A stretch of 64,000 bases of DNA from Methanosarcinaceae archaeon (lineage in GTDB: Archaea; Halobacteriota; Methanosarcinia; Methanosarcinales; Methanosarcinaceae), in contig JAUWQD010000002.1 of the NCBI GenBank assembly GCA_030611265.1, forward strand, positions 62,001 through 126,000. The letters are read 5' to 3'. Under the pieces are notes generated by a model, which did no database searches, had not been told where the DNA came from, and saw only the letters and a list, made by a program, of their open reading frames with translations. Positions 1 to 9,075 of this stretch are shown piece after piece. Both the position numbers and the translations under genes were made by a program. Position 1 is the stretch's first letter, and every line of letters begins with the position of its first letter.

Positions 1-1
1 G

Positions 2-874
2 AAACATCTTGTTGACAAAATTGAACATATCAAGTTCACAACCCTGTTTATGGGGCTGCTGGCCGGAAATTGCATGAGTACAAATGTGCTTCGCGCAAGA
101 ACCCTTGGTGGGTTTGGACGGGTATTTTTTCTTAAAAATGTCTCGCAGAATACCAGACATTCAAACTGGTATGCCACTATTGCCATGGACCAGACCACCA
201 ATAATTTTGTATTTGCCCCACTTATAATATTTTCCTTGCTTTTTGGATTCCTGTTTTTGAACATCCCTGGGTGGCTGTCGGTATTGATGGAAATTATAGT
301 CCTTATCCTGTTTTCTTCGGCACTTGCTGCATACCTGTCAAGGCAAAAGATCAAAAGATCGTCCATTATCAATTTCTGCCAGTTGAACCTGCAACGGATA
401 TACAATTTTACCCCAATCAAATTTATCAGAAACCGATTTGGCTCATACCATCTATTTGAAGAGATCGTTATCCACAACCTTACGGAATTCAAAAAAACCT
501 ACACTTCAATTCTGAAGGATAAACAGACCCTTGCAAAGGATGTGAGCCTCGCAGTCCTCATGTACTCATTCATTTATTCCAAATCATACGTCCTCTTTCA
601 CAGTACCGGATATGACATTTCCATCCTCCAGCTTGTGGTATCCCTGTCCCTTATATTCTGGATTATCTCTGTGGTTCCTGTTCCGGGAGGACTTGGATTT
701 AAAGAAATTGTGATGATAGGCATGTATACCATGGTGGGAGTTCCTATCAATATTGCTGCCATTGTTTCTGTAATTGACAGAATTATTTATTTGTTCTTTG
801 TGAGTGTCGTCTCATATTCTGCCATTGGCATTATGCGGATATTCCATATAAACCAGAAGCAATACAGGATATAG
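2..874 (+). CDS. UPF0104 / flippase-like integral membrane protein (5' end outside window)
   Basis: The frame is open to the left edge, so only the C-terminal part is seen (about 290 residues); the ATG at 50 is probably internal. The protein has several hydrophobic segments and ends with the VPVPGGLGFKE block followed by two membrane spans, a signature of the UPF0104 / lysylphosphatidylglycerol synthase transmembrane family. Family members are polytopic membrane proteins linked to lipid or polyprenyl-linked substrate transfer; the substrate here cannot be told. It ends in TAG (872-874), which matters in a pyrrolysine-decoding organism. Confidence 0.7.
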   Translation, partial: KHLVDKIEHIKFTTLFMGLLAGNCMSTNVLRARTLGGFGRVFFLKNVSQNTRHSNWYATIAMDQTTNNFVFAPLIIFSLLFGFLFLNIPGWLSVLMEIIVLILFSSALAAYLSRQKIKRSSIINFCQLNLQRIYNFTPIKFIRNRFGSYHLFEEIVIHNLTEFKKTYTSILKDKQTLAKDVSLAVLMYSFIYSKSYVLFHSTGYDISILQLVVSLSLIFWIISVVPVPGGLGFKEIVMIGMYTMVGVPINIAAIVSVIDRIIYLFFVSVVSYSAIGIMRIFHINQKQYRI

Positions 875-1174
875 ATATTATTTTATGATGGATGAGTGAG
901 CTTTGTAGTGTTATAGGTGGTTTATTGGATATGGTGACGCGCAAACAAACCGGAAACGGCTCTTGCATGAAGCGGCACACCATCAAAACAGGAAAAGGTA
1001 TAAGAGAGAGTTCACCCGTATAAGCATCACTAACTTTTAAGCAGTAAATTAATCTTAACTTTTTTATAGTATATATTTAAGTTTTGTTTTTATCCCTTAA
1101 TTGTTTTTAATATATCTTAAAGATATGAATCTGAAAGAGCATTTGAGCAATTAAGTAGCTTTTTCAAACAAAAT
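875..1174. other. Intergenic region upstream of the DEAD-box helicase
   Basis: No credible gene is seen. The last 130 bases are very AT-rich with several TATA-like stretches (1060-1115), so the helicase promoter probably lies here and the mRNA leader may be long. Long leaders are known for archaeal cold-induced DEAD-box helicase genes; that parallel is inference. Confidence 0.4.
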
Positions 1175-2410
1175 ATGGAAAGTCTAACTATGGATAATTT
1201 TAAAAAACTTGGAATCAGTAACGCCATTTTGAAATCAATAGATGAACAGGGATTTGAAAACCCTACAGAAATACAGGAAAAATCAGTTCCCCTGATCCTT
1301 GACGGAGAAGATGTCATTGCCGGATCAGCAACAGGTTCCGGAAAGACACTCGCGTTTGCTTCCGGTATATTACAAAATTCCGAAAAAGGAAACGGAATTC
1401 AGGCTTTGATCCTGACTCCCACAAGAGAACTGGCAGAGCAGGTGGCAAATTCTTTCAGGAAATTCTCAAAATACGACCCATTAAAGATTATATCAATATA
1501 CGGCGGCGTAGGGATCAATCCACAGATTAAAGGATTGAAGACTGCCGATGTTGTTGTGGCAACACCGGGCAGGCTGCTTGATCATATCAGCAGAAATACG
1601 ATCAAATTCAATAATGTAAAAACTCTTGTTCTTGATGAAGCAGACCATATGTTTGATATGGGATTCATAAAGGATGTGGAAAAGATCATTCAAAGATGTC
1701 CTCAAAGCAGGCAGACCCTTTTGTTCTCTGCAACCATCTCAAAAGAAGTTGTCAGGCTCTCCCGCAAGTACATGAAAGATCCAGTTCAGGTATCTGTAGA
1801 CTCTTATATTGACCCTGCCAAATTGAATCAGGTCGTTTATAAGGTGAATGCTGATATGAAATTATCTCTGCTTGTCCACCTGTTAAAGAATGAGAGTTCG
1901 AACCTTGGGATGGTTTTTTGCAACACAAAAAGAAACACGGATAAAATTGCAAAGAAACTGAGAAATGCAAGTATCGACGCCATTGCAATTCATGGCGGAT
2001 TGACACAGAACAAACGAAATAACATTATGCAATTATTCCATTCCGGGAAAGTGTCTGTTCTTGTATGCACAGATGTAGCCGGAAGGGGACTCGATATACA
2101 GGGTGTTTCCCATGTTTACAATTACGAGATTCCCAGGGAGAGCAAACAATATATTCACAGGATCGGAAGAACTGCACGAGCAGGAGCAGAAGGAAAAGCG
2201 ATAAATATCCTTTCCGAAAAGGACCGAGATAACTTTTCGAGTGTGCTTAGAGACAATGATGTCTATATTAAGGAAATGAAACTACCTGCTCTTGAGAAGA
2301 TCGTAATTCAAAAGCCGGACAGAGAATTGTCAAAGCCGGCTAATAAGATGGATAAGCCTGCCTCTGGAAAAAGGCGGCAACATAAAAGGCACAACTACAA
2401 CCGCAGTTAG
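1175..2410 (+). CDS. DEAD-box ATP-dependent RNA helicase
   Basis: This is a 411-residue superfamily 2 helicase core with all expected motifs: a Q motif near residues 26-34, Walker A SATGSGKT at 51-58, PTRELA near 82, DEAD at 154-157, SAT near 186, and the motif VI block HRIGRTARAG in the second RecA domain. The last 35 residues form a Lys/Arg-rich tail typical of RNA contact. The role is unwinding or remodelling of structured RNA, often cold-induced in methanogens. Two Met codons compete for the start (1175 and 1190) and no clear Shine-Dalgarno decides between them. The stop is TAG. It stands alone with no operon partner. Confidence 0.93.
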   Translation: MESLTMDNFKKLGISNAILKSIDEQGFENPTEIQEKSVPLILDGEDVIAGSATGSGKTLAFASGILQNSEKGNGIQALILTPTRELAEQVANSFRKFSKYDPLKIISIYGGVGINPQIKGLKTADVVVATPGRLLDHISRNTIKFNNVKTLVLDEADHMFDMGFIKDVEKIIQRCPQSRQTLLFSATISKEVVRLSRKYMKDPVQVSVDSYIDPAKLNQVVYKVNADMKLSLLVHLLKNESSNLGMVFCNTKRNTDKIAKKLRNASIDAIAIHGGLTQNKRNNIMQLFHSGKVSVLVCTDVAGRGLDIQGVSHVYNYEIPRESKQYIHRIGRTARAGAEGKAINILSEKDRDNFSSVLRDNDVYIKEMKLPALEKIVIQKPDRELSKPANKMDKPASGKRRQHKRHNYNRS

Positions 2411-2898
2411 ATGCTGGTTGTCTGTGCGTTGCGTTATGACTAACCATTGATTTATTGGCGTCGGCAGGGGCAATGGGCCGCTCCTGCAAAATTGTTCACA
2501 TACTTTTTTTCGTTTCTCTTTGCTGAATAGCGATAAGTTTTTGTCGGTAATATTATACAAAAACGCCACACCATATTGAATTTGAAATGCTTTTACCACA
2601 ATGCCATTGATTATATATGAATTGTCATAATTTGAAAAAATGTAGGTTAAGCACTTATATATGGTTAACCACAAGTTTTCGAGACTTTTTAATTTCTTCT
2701 GGTCTTTTGAATTATAATGAACCGCAGATGAACACAAATGAACGCAGATTTCGCATGCAGTATCCGCGTTCATCCGCGGTTAACAGAACTGATTAATAAG
2801 TGTGACCAGAAAATAATAAAAAGTCTCAGTTTTCATACCTGCACGTTGTTTATATATTACACGGTTAAACACATATATACTCTTAACAGGTGAACAAT
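2411..2898. other. Non-coding spacer with an inverted-repeat hairpin
   Basis: About 490 bases without a supported gene. It holds the imperfect inverted repeat at 2716-2784. AT-rich sequence just before 2899 probably carries the promoter of the next gene. Confidence 0.5.
2716..2784. repeat. Dispersed-type inverted repeat (CGCAGATGAAC family)
   Basis: The left arm tgaaccgcagatgaac pairs with the right arm gttcatccgcggttaac, and inner arms gaacgcagat and atccgcgttc extend the palindrome. This is the well-known style of short intergenic repeat found in many environmental genomes. No transposase is nearby. Confidence 0.7.
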
Positions 2899-3279
2899 AT
2901 GGATCAAACAAAAGAAACAAAATTGAGACTCATGCATTTCTGTGATATACTTAACAAATACGGTAAACTTGATCGAAATCAAATAGGTGAGATAATTTTC
3001 AAAGAGAAACGATTTGTAAAAGATACTGGTCAAGTTATAAATCCCCATGATCAAGAAAAACAAGCAAAAATGCACAATTTATGTCCGATTTTAGTTGAAG
3101 AAGGCTTTGCAAATCAGATCCCAAAAAAAACAAAAAGTGGAAGAAATGCATATGAATATGAGATCACAGAAAAAGGAAAAGACACAGTTAATGCATATCT
3201 CATAGATCTACGTCCTCACGATTCCAAAATAACATCACTGCCCCAAGCTATAATTAAAACCAGAAAAACGAAAAAATGA
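2899..3279 (+). CDS. Small hypothetical protein, winged-helix-like
   Basis: 126 residues starting at ATG 2899, chosen because an aggtg ribosome-binding site lies about 6 bases upstream; a GTG at 2890 is the alternative. It is highly charged with no Cys pairs and no membrane span. An N-terminal helical stretch followed by a segment around KKTKSGRNAYEYEITEKGK looks like the wing of a winged-helix DNA-binding fold. No family name can be given. The tail is Lys/Arg-rich (KTRKTKK). A transcription-regulator role is inference only. Confidence 0.6.
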   Translation: MDQTKETKLRLMHFCDILNKYGKLDRNQIGEIIFKEKRFVKDTGQVINPHDQEKQAKMHNLCPILVEEGFANQIPKKTKSGRNAYEYEITEKGKDTVNAYLIDLRPHDSKITSLPQAIIKTRKTKK

Positions 3280-3458
3280 ATTGTGTTTTAAGAAGATAAT
3301 AATCCCACAATTCGATTGAAGTTCAAAAACATGAGCATCAGCGCTGATATTTCCGATTTAAATCTGGAGTAGTGATTTTTTTTCACAACTGCAACCCCAC
3401 ACACAAACCCACGTAATACCAACACATTAAAATATTCATCCACCTCATCAATACATAC

Positions 3459-4598
3459 ATGAAATCCGTGTGCATTATTGGGGAAGTGCACCTTCCATAT
3501 CAAATACGATGGTACTGGCCGGGTGAGGGCGACAAAATACCCGGAATGAGTACATACTTTGACCAAAAGACCGCCTTTTCGCGATTTGAAAAACGGGCAA
3601 AGGATATCATCCACACAAACCATGTGCTCAATGATTCCATTGACAATGGGGGAAAATACACATTCAACATATCAGGCACGTTCCTTGACCAGTGCAAATG
3701 GGATCCTGATGTGACCCGATCTTTTCAGGAACTTGCAGACACAGGAAATGTTGAGTTTGCAGCATCCCCGTACTATCATTCGATCTGTTCCCTTTACCCT
3801 GACCTTTCAAAGTTCAAGGAAGAAGTAAAGAAACACAGGGATGCAATTTCCAACCTGTTTGGAATTATCCCCACGACCTTTGTCAACTCTGAACTCATTT
3901 TGTCAAAACAAATCGGAGAAACACTCAAAGAACTTGGGTTTAAGTGTCTGGTTTCCGAGGGATCACAAAATATACTGAACGGATACGACCCCGTACATCT
4001 GTATGATGACCACCTGCCAACCCTTCTCCGCCACATCGACCTTAGCGAGGATATTGAGAACCGTTTTTCCGAAAAAGAATGGACCGGATATCCGTTAATT
4101 GCAGATAAATTTGCATCATGGATCAGCAATATGGAAGGGGATGTGGTCACACTGTATTTCAATTACGACACCCTTGCCAGACATCACAGAAACGAGAGCA
4201 AGATATGCAAATTCATACGTGAGTTGCCACAAGCACTTGCTGATCATGGAGTGGAAATGGTCACTCCGACAGAAGCCGTCCGCAAGTATAAGGATAAGAT
4301 CGTAAAACTGGCAACCCTCAGGACTGAAACGACTGCGCGTTATGGCATGCACAGTATGATGGGCAACCACATGCAACACCTGTATTTGAATGAGTTGGTA
4401 ACAATAGGACAGGAACTTGAGAATATCAGGGATGCACGCGAATATGATACGTTTAAGCACATCTACGGTTGCCTCGGGCAAAGCGACCTGCTTCTGGACA
4501 TGAACTCCAACAATTTCCAGATCGCATACGAGAGAGGCGTGAATCTTTTTTCCATACTATCCGATCTGCGGCGTGCCATCAGGGAGGTTGAGCCATGA
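3459..4598 (+). CDS. GH57 alpha-amylase-like protein with altered catalytic site
   Basis: 379 residues, clearly a paralogue of the next gene and of GH57 amylases. It keeps conserved region 1 as HLPYQ (residues 11-15), region 2 as ISGTFLDQ, and the nucleophile region FVNSEL with Glu145. Region 4, which is DYETFGEH in the neighbour, reads NYDTLARH here, so the expected acid/base Asp is Asn235. GH57 amylase-like proteins lacking one or both catalytic residues are known. It overlaps the next gene by 4 bases (ATGA at 4595-4598), so the two are translationally coupled. It may be a non-catalytic partner or a carbohydrate-binding subunit; that is inference. Confidence 0.85.
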   Translation: MKSVCIIGEVHLPYQIRWYWPGEGDKIPGMSTYFDQKTAFSRFEKRAKDIIHTNHVLNDSIDNGGKYTFNISGTFLDQCKWDPDVTRSFQELADTGNVEFAASPYYHSICSLYPDLSKFKEEVKKHRDAISNLFGIIPTTFVNSELILSKQIGETLKELGFKCLVSEGSQNILNGYDPVHLYDDHLPTLLRHIDLSEDIENRFSEKEWTGYPLIADKFASWISNMEGDVVTLYFNYDTLARHHRNESKICKFIRELPQALADHGVEMVTPTEAVRKYKDKIVKLATLRTETTARYGMHSMMGNHMQHLYLNELVTIGQELENIRDAREYDTFKHIYGCLGQSDLLLDMNSNNFQIAYERGVNLFSILSDLRRAIREVEP

Positions 4599-5791
4599 CA
4601 TCGGTGTGTGTTTATTTCCAGATACACCAGCCATACCGGCTTCGCTGGTTCTGGCCAAATGGGGACAAAGGGTTTAACAGATACTTTGACGAATCCAAGA
4701 ACAAGGAGATATTCGAAAAGGTTGCCAACAAATGCTACCTTCCTGCAAATAATATATTGCTGGATGCGATCGATGAACATAATGGTGATTTCAAGTTTAG
4801 CGTTTCCATCACAGGAACGCTGCTGAGCCAATGTGAACAATGGGGCACGGACGTGCTTGACACTTTCAGGCAGATGGCAGACTCGGGGTGTGTGGAATTT
4901 CTGGACGAGACGAACTACCATTCCCTTGCAGGTCTGTTCGAAGATCGAACTGAATTCATAGAACAGGTTCGCGAACATCGCGACCTTGTTTTTGACCTGC
5001 TAAATGTGAAACCCGAGGTATTCAGGAACACCGAACTGCTATACAACAACAGCATCGCAAAAACGGTCTCTGATCTGGGATACAAGGCAATACTCGCAGA
5101 AGGTGCAGAGCACCTGCTTGGCTGGCGCTCCTCAAACTTTGTCTATAAAGCGAAGGGTAGCGATATCGCAATCCTGATGAGGAACTTCAAACTCAGTGAC
5201 GATATAGGATACCGTTTCTCTGCAAAATGGTGGAGCCAGTACCCGCTCACAGCAGACAAATGGGCGGCTTGGGCATCGAATATCAGGGAAGATACGATCA
5301 ACATATTCATGGATTATGAGACATTCGGCGAACACCAGTGGGAAGATACGGGCATATTCCAGTTCTTGCGCGCATTTCCAAATGAGGTCATCAAAAGGAA
5401 ACTCACCTTCAATACTCCATCCGAGGTCGTAGACATGTACAAGCCGGTTGCGGAAATTGATGTGGGGGACTTTTCGACCGTATCATGGGCTGACATGGAA
5501 CGCGATACGAGTGCATGGCTTGGAAATGATATGCAAAGGCGTTGTTTTGAAGAGGCTAAACAACTTGGACCGTATGTCAAAAAGACAGGGGACAGGGAAC
5601 TGTTACGCATCTGGAAACACCTGTTGACATCAGATCACTATTACTATATGTGTACCAAATGGCTTGAAGACGGGGATGTGCATTCATACTTTAGCATACA
5701 TTCATCACCATTCGATGCGGCTGTTAATTTCATGGCAGTCATTATGGATTTCAAGGCTCAGGTGTTCGAACGTTTGAGCGAAATGGATTAA
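4595..5791 (+). CDS. GH57 alpha-amylase
   Basis: 398 residues of the archaeal GH57 type. Conserved regions are HQPYR (11-15), ITGTLLSQ (about 72-79), FRNTEL with nucleophile Glu147, DYETFGEH with acid/base Asp240, and a C-terminal helical domain. The reaction is hydrolysis of internal alpha-1,4 bonds in starch or glycogen, in the cytoplasm since no signal peptide is seen. It overlaps the upstream inactive-looking paralogue by 4 bases and the downstream V4R gene by 1 base (TAATG), so the three form one coupled unit that continues into a GH15 glucoamylase. Confidence 0.9.
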   Translation: MTSVCVYFQIHQPYRLRWFWPNGDKGFNRYFDESKNKEIFEKVANKCYLPANNILLDAIDEHNGDFKFSVSITGTLLSQCEQWGTDVLDTFRQMADSGCVEFLDETNYHSLAGLFEDRTEFIEQVREHRDLVFDLLNVKPEVFRNTELLYNNSIAKTVSDLGYKAILAEGAEHLLGWRSSNFVYKAKGSDIAILMRNFKLSDDIGYRFSAKWWSQYPLTADKWAAWASNIREDTINIFMDYETFGEHQWEDTGIFQFLRAFPNEVIKRKLTFNTPSEVVDMYKPVAEIDVGDFSTVSWADMERDTSAWLGNDMQRRCFEEAKQLGPYVKKTGDRELLRIWKHLLTSDHYYYMCTKWLEDGDVHSYFSIHSSPFDAAVNFMAVIMDFKAQVFERLSEMD

Positions 5792-6675
5792 TGCTATGCT
5801 TGCATGACATTTTATGGGGATATCAGAAATCGATAGGGATAAAGATAGACATAGGGGTTGATAATATCGTTCGGGATCTTTGCATGTTCTGCACCGCAGA
5901 TGAGACTGAAAATGTCATCTGGTTTAATATTATTTATTATGACAGGATCAGTTCACATGCCGACATAATGAATTTTATGGCAGATAATGGGATTAATGTG
6001 CGTTTTGGGTATCTTGACAATCGAATGAATACAGGCACAGGAAAATATATATTTTTCACAAATATTGACAAAAAAGTTGATTTGATAAGCCTCGTTGATG
6101 AACTTAAAGATCTCGATGTTGTGATTGATGTGGAATACGGAATTTCAAAGAACACGATAATACAATCTGCAGAATTCCCGCTTAACATGCTTGGGGAAAG
6201 AGCGATAATTGCCCGTGCAACAACATTTGTAGACATCATAAGAACACTATATGAAAACGTATCACAGTCGAATGGATTGATGATGCTAAGCGGCTTAAAA
6301 GGCGGCATCGATGCGGCCAAATATTTTAAAGGTGTTATTGACATAGATGAGAGCAATTTCAAAGATATATTAGAAGAATTATTCATTGCAACCGGTTGGG
6401 GAATCCTTGACATTGAATGTGATCAGGAAACTATGAGAGGTCGGATAATTGTCAAGGAATCTTTCATTGCTAATAAGTACAAAGAGAGCGAACGTCCGGT
6501 CTGTGGGTATATGAGCGGATATTTTGCCGGGTTTTTGACAGAAGTTTTGGGTCAGACCATGCATGTGCGTGAGGTCAGGTGCAAAAGCATGGGTCATGAT
6601 GTATGTGAGCATGCAATATCTCTTGCACCACCGGGTGCAAAACTTGAACACCTTTTGCGAGGCGAAAGTACTTGA
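5791..6675 (+). CDS. V4R-domain protein in the glycogen operon
   Basis: 294 residues. The last ~150 match the V4R (4-vinyl reductase-type) small-molecule-binding domain, ending in the pattern GYFAGFLTEVLG, then VRCKSMGHDVCEHAIS with conserved Cys and His. The first ~130 residues look like an ACT-like or small alpha/beta domain. V4R domains often act as ligand sensors or in hydrocarbon/tetrapyrrole-related proteins. Start and stop overlap both neighbours (TAATG at the start, TTGA at the end), so it is expressed with the amylase and glucoamylase. A sensor of carbon status for this operon is a reasonable inference, not shown. Confidence 0.75.
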   Translation: MLCLHDILWGYQKSIGIKIDIGVDNIVRDLCMFCTADETENVIWFNIIYYDRISSHADIMNFMADNGINVRFGYLDNRMNTGTGKYIFFTNIDKKVDLISLVDELKDLDVVIDVEYGISKNTIIQSAEFPLNMLGERAIIARATTFVDIIRTLYENVSQSNGLMMLSGLKGGIDAAKYFKGVIDIDESNFKDILEELFIATGWGILDIECDQETMRGRIIVKESFIANKYKESERPVCGYMSGYFAGFLTEVLGQTMHVREVRCKSMGHDVCEHAISLAPPGAKLEHLLRGEST

Positions 6676-8618
6676 TAAGACAACCGAATGTGATCTTTGG
6701 TAATTCTAGATTGCTTGTCACAATGGGAAGAAAAGGAGAACTTTTTGGGTTTTTCTACCCAAGACGCGACCATGCACAACATGTAGAGGATTCACTGGCA
6801 TGTATTTATTCCGATGACAAACTGCTGTGGATCAACAGTCATGAATGGCATTCCACCCAGAAATACATTGAAGATTCCAATATTGTATCTACGGAACTAT
6901 CACATGATTCAGGGATTGAAATATCGATACTTGATTTTGTTCACCCAAATATCCCCATATTGATCCGCAAATTCAAGATACATTCAAAAAAACGATTAGA
7001 TGGTAAGTTCTTTTATTACTCAAATTTCAGTGTCGGAGAGATGCAGAAAAAGAACTCATGTTTCTGTGATTCGGATGAGAAATTACTTGTGCAGTACTGG
7101 CAGGATTACTATATTGGTCTTAAGGGTGTACCTGATTTTGAACAATGGCAGGTTGGTAAAGCAATGGACGCCATATGGTGGACCAATGCAAAGTATGACA
7201 TGGAAGATGGAAAACTTCAAAACAATAAGGAAGATATCGGAAAACTTAACAATGCACTGGGTTGGAACCTTGATATCGAAAAGGGTGGAACGACTGAAAT
7301 AACGGTAATGATCGGTGCTGCCCAGAAAAGAACACGTTTGTATAAAAGAATGCGTGAACTCACAAATCAGTCAATGGACAATATATTTGAGAAAACACGT
7401 GACAACTGGATTATGTGGCTTGCGAAAAAAAATATGCTGGATCTATCCACATTTGACGGACAGCATGTGTTCAGGCAGGAACTTACCAGTGCATATAACC
7501 GCTCGCTTCTTACGCTGAATCTTTTGAATGATTCTAAATATGGTTCTTTTGTTGCTGCACCTGAGTTTGATTCTGATTTCGAGATGTGCGGAGGATATGG
7601 ATTTTGCTGGAACCGCGATGTGGTGGAAGTTGTACTGTCCTTACTGGATGCAGGCTACCCGGAATATTGTGATAGGTTCTTCAAATGGTGTAAAAAGACA
7701 CAACTCTCAGATGGTTCATGGTTCCAGAGATATTGGCTTGATGGTAACACCGCCCCCTCATGGGGGAATTTTGATTACTCGACCCAGATAGATGAAACGG
7801 GCACGACACTGTATGCGATAGACACATACTACCGCTCACTAAAAGGACTTGCAAGGGTTGAGTTTCTCGAAGACATGTGGACTTTGGTACTGCGCGGTGC
7901 CGAATACCTGATGAAACGAAGCAGGCGCGGGGTGCATGATTCTTGTATTGACCTTTGGGAGACGTATTACGGTCGTTTCAGTTATACGAATGCTTCGGTG
8001 TACGCCGGACTTGTTGCTGCTGCTCATATCGCAGGGGAATATGACGAATCCGGTCTTGCCGACCGATGGGTAAAGCACGCGGATCTTGTGAAGATGAAAA
8101 CAAAGGAAAAACTGTGGTTGAGTGAGGGATATTTTGCAAAAGGAATTATCGATAACAAACTTGATCCCACAGTTGATGCAAGCATACTTGGGATGATCGT
8201 TCCATTCAATTTGCTATCCCCGGATAATCCTGACGAAAGGGCGATGATCTATTCGATCATCAAGAATGTGGAGGACACTCTGAGAGTTAGAATAAATAAC
8301 CATTATGGGATCAAGCGCTATGAAAATGACAACTATATCGAAGGGAATCCCTGGATCGTGACTACACTGTGGCTTTCAAAGACAATGCTTGCGCTTGCCA
8401 ATGCACTTCAATGCGAAGACGGAAACGAAGAACGGGTACAGCAATTGGTCAAAGATGCGACAAATTACATCAAATGGGCACTGAAAGGCACGACAAGCAC
8501 AGGACTACTGCCGGAACAGGTAGATAAGTTCAATGGACATCCTGCGTGGGCAATACCGCTTGGATGGAGTTGCGCCCTTATGCTTGACAATATCCGACTT
8601 CTCGATGAGATCCAATGA
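6672..8618 (+). CDS. GH15 glucoamylase-type glycoside hydrolase (first copy)
   Basis: 648 residues, the usual length for archaeal GH15 enzymes: an N-terminal beta-sandwich domain followed by an (alpha/alpha)6 barrel. Seen are FCWNRDVVEVV, DLWETYYGRFSYTNASVYAGL with the general-acid Glu, and a C-terminal LLPEQVDKFNG with the general-base Glu. It releases glucose from non-reducing ends of maltooligosaccharides or glycogen. The TTG start at 6672 is chosen because the family N-terminal GN.RLLV motif lies before the first ATG; it overlaps the V4R stop (TTGA) and has a gaggcg-like site upstream. No signal peptide, so probably cytoplasmic glycogen breakdown. Confidence 0.88.
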   Translation: MIRQPNVIFGNSRLLVTMGRKGELFGFFYPRRDHAQHVEDSLACIYSDDKLLWINSHEWHSTQKYIEDSNIVSTELSHDSGIEISILDFVHPNIPILIRKFKIHSKKRLDGKFFYYSNFSVGEMQKKNSCFCDSDEKLLVQYWQDYYIGLKGVPDFEQWQVGKAMDAIWWTNAKYDMEDGKLQNNKEDIGKLNNALGWNLDIEKGGTTEITVMIGAAQKRTRLYKRMRELTNQSMDNIFEKTRDNWIMWLAKKNMLDLSTFDGQHVFRQELTSAYNRSLLTLNLLNDSKYGSFVAAPEFDSDFEMCGGYGFCWNRDVVEVVLSLLDAGYPEYCDRFFKWCKKTQLSDGSWFQRYWLDGNTAPSWGNFDYSTQIDETGTTLYAIDTYYRSLKGLARVEFLEDMWTLVLRGAEYLMKRSRRGVHDSCIDLWETYYGRFSYTNASVYAGLVAAAHIAGEYDESGLADRWVKHADLVKMKTKEKLWLSEGYFAKGIIDNKLDPTVDASILGMIVPFNLLSPDNPDERAMIYSIIKNVEDTLRVRINNHYGIKRYENDNYIEGNPWIVTTLWLSKTMLALANALQCEDGNEERVQQLVKDATNYIKWALKGTTSTGLLPEQVDKFNGHPAWAIPLGWSCALMLDNIRLLDEIQ

Positions 8619-9060
8619 TAATGTTGAAATTGTCAAACTTTCGAAAATTGATGAATAGTGCCAAAAATGTTTGATGATCTTGATTCGATGTATCTGTTTA
8701 TCTGAAACTAAAGCCAATGCAACAACCGCCGCAGGCGGCACATTCCATCACCACTGACCTATAAAAAAATCTCACTGCGGTCGAATTAACTCGCACTTGA
8801 TATTTATAAAATACATACTATAAAAAACGCAAAAAACACGAAATGTACAATCTCATATTCAAACCAATCGAGAAAATCTTCGCTGACGCTCAGATTGACT
8901 CGCACTATATATTTATAAAATATATACTACGAGAAAACGATTACTTCGATATGTGTGAGTTATAGTTTATTGGTGATGGTGAAATGTGCCGCCTGCGGCG
9001 GGTTGCTCACGCGGAGTTAAGAACAACTAACATAACTGGATAAATACGATTTGATTATAG
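8619..9060. other. Intergenic region filled by a composite repeat element
   Basis: No gene. Most of the space is the MITE-like element at 8715-9005. The 50 bases before 9061 are AT-rich and may hold a promoter for the debranching enzyme. Confidence 0.5.
8715..9005. mobile_element. MITE-like composite element, copy 1
   Basis: The ends are inverted copies of a GC-rich palindromic unit: left end caaccgccgcaggcggcac near 8724-8742, right end its reverse complement at about 8987-9005, each continuing into a CA-rich arm (ccatcaccac and its complement). Between them lie two copies of a second AT-rich repeat (gcactatatatttataaaat type). There is no open reading frame. A similarly organised element occurs at 36791-37028. 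Non-autonomous element status is inferred from the terminal inverted repeats and multiple copies. Confidence 0.6.
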
Positions 9061-9075
9061 ATGGAGGTGTGGAGT

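Noticed and set aside
2330-2773. Minus-strand frame of 147 residues after the helicase
   Set aside because: It overlaps the helicase end and the inverted repeat, has no start signal and shows no family resemblance.
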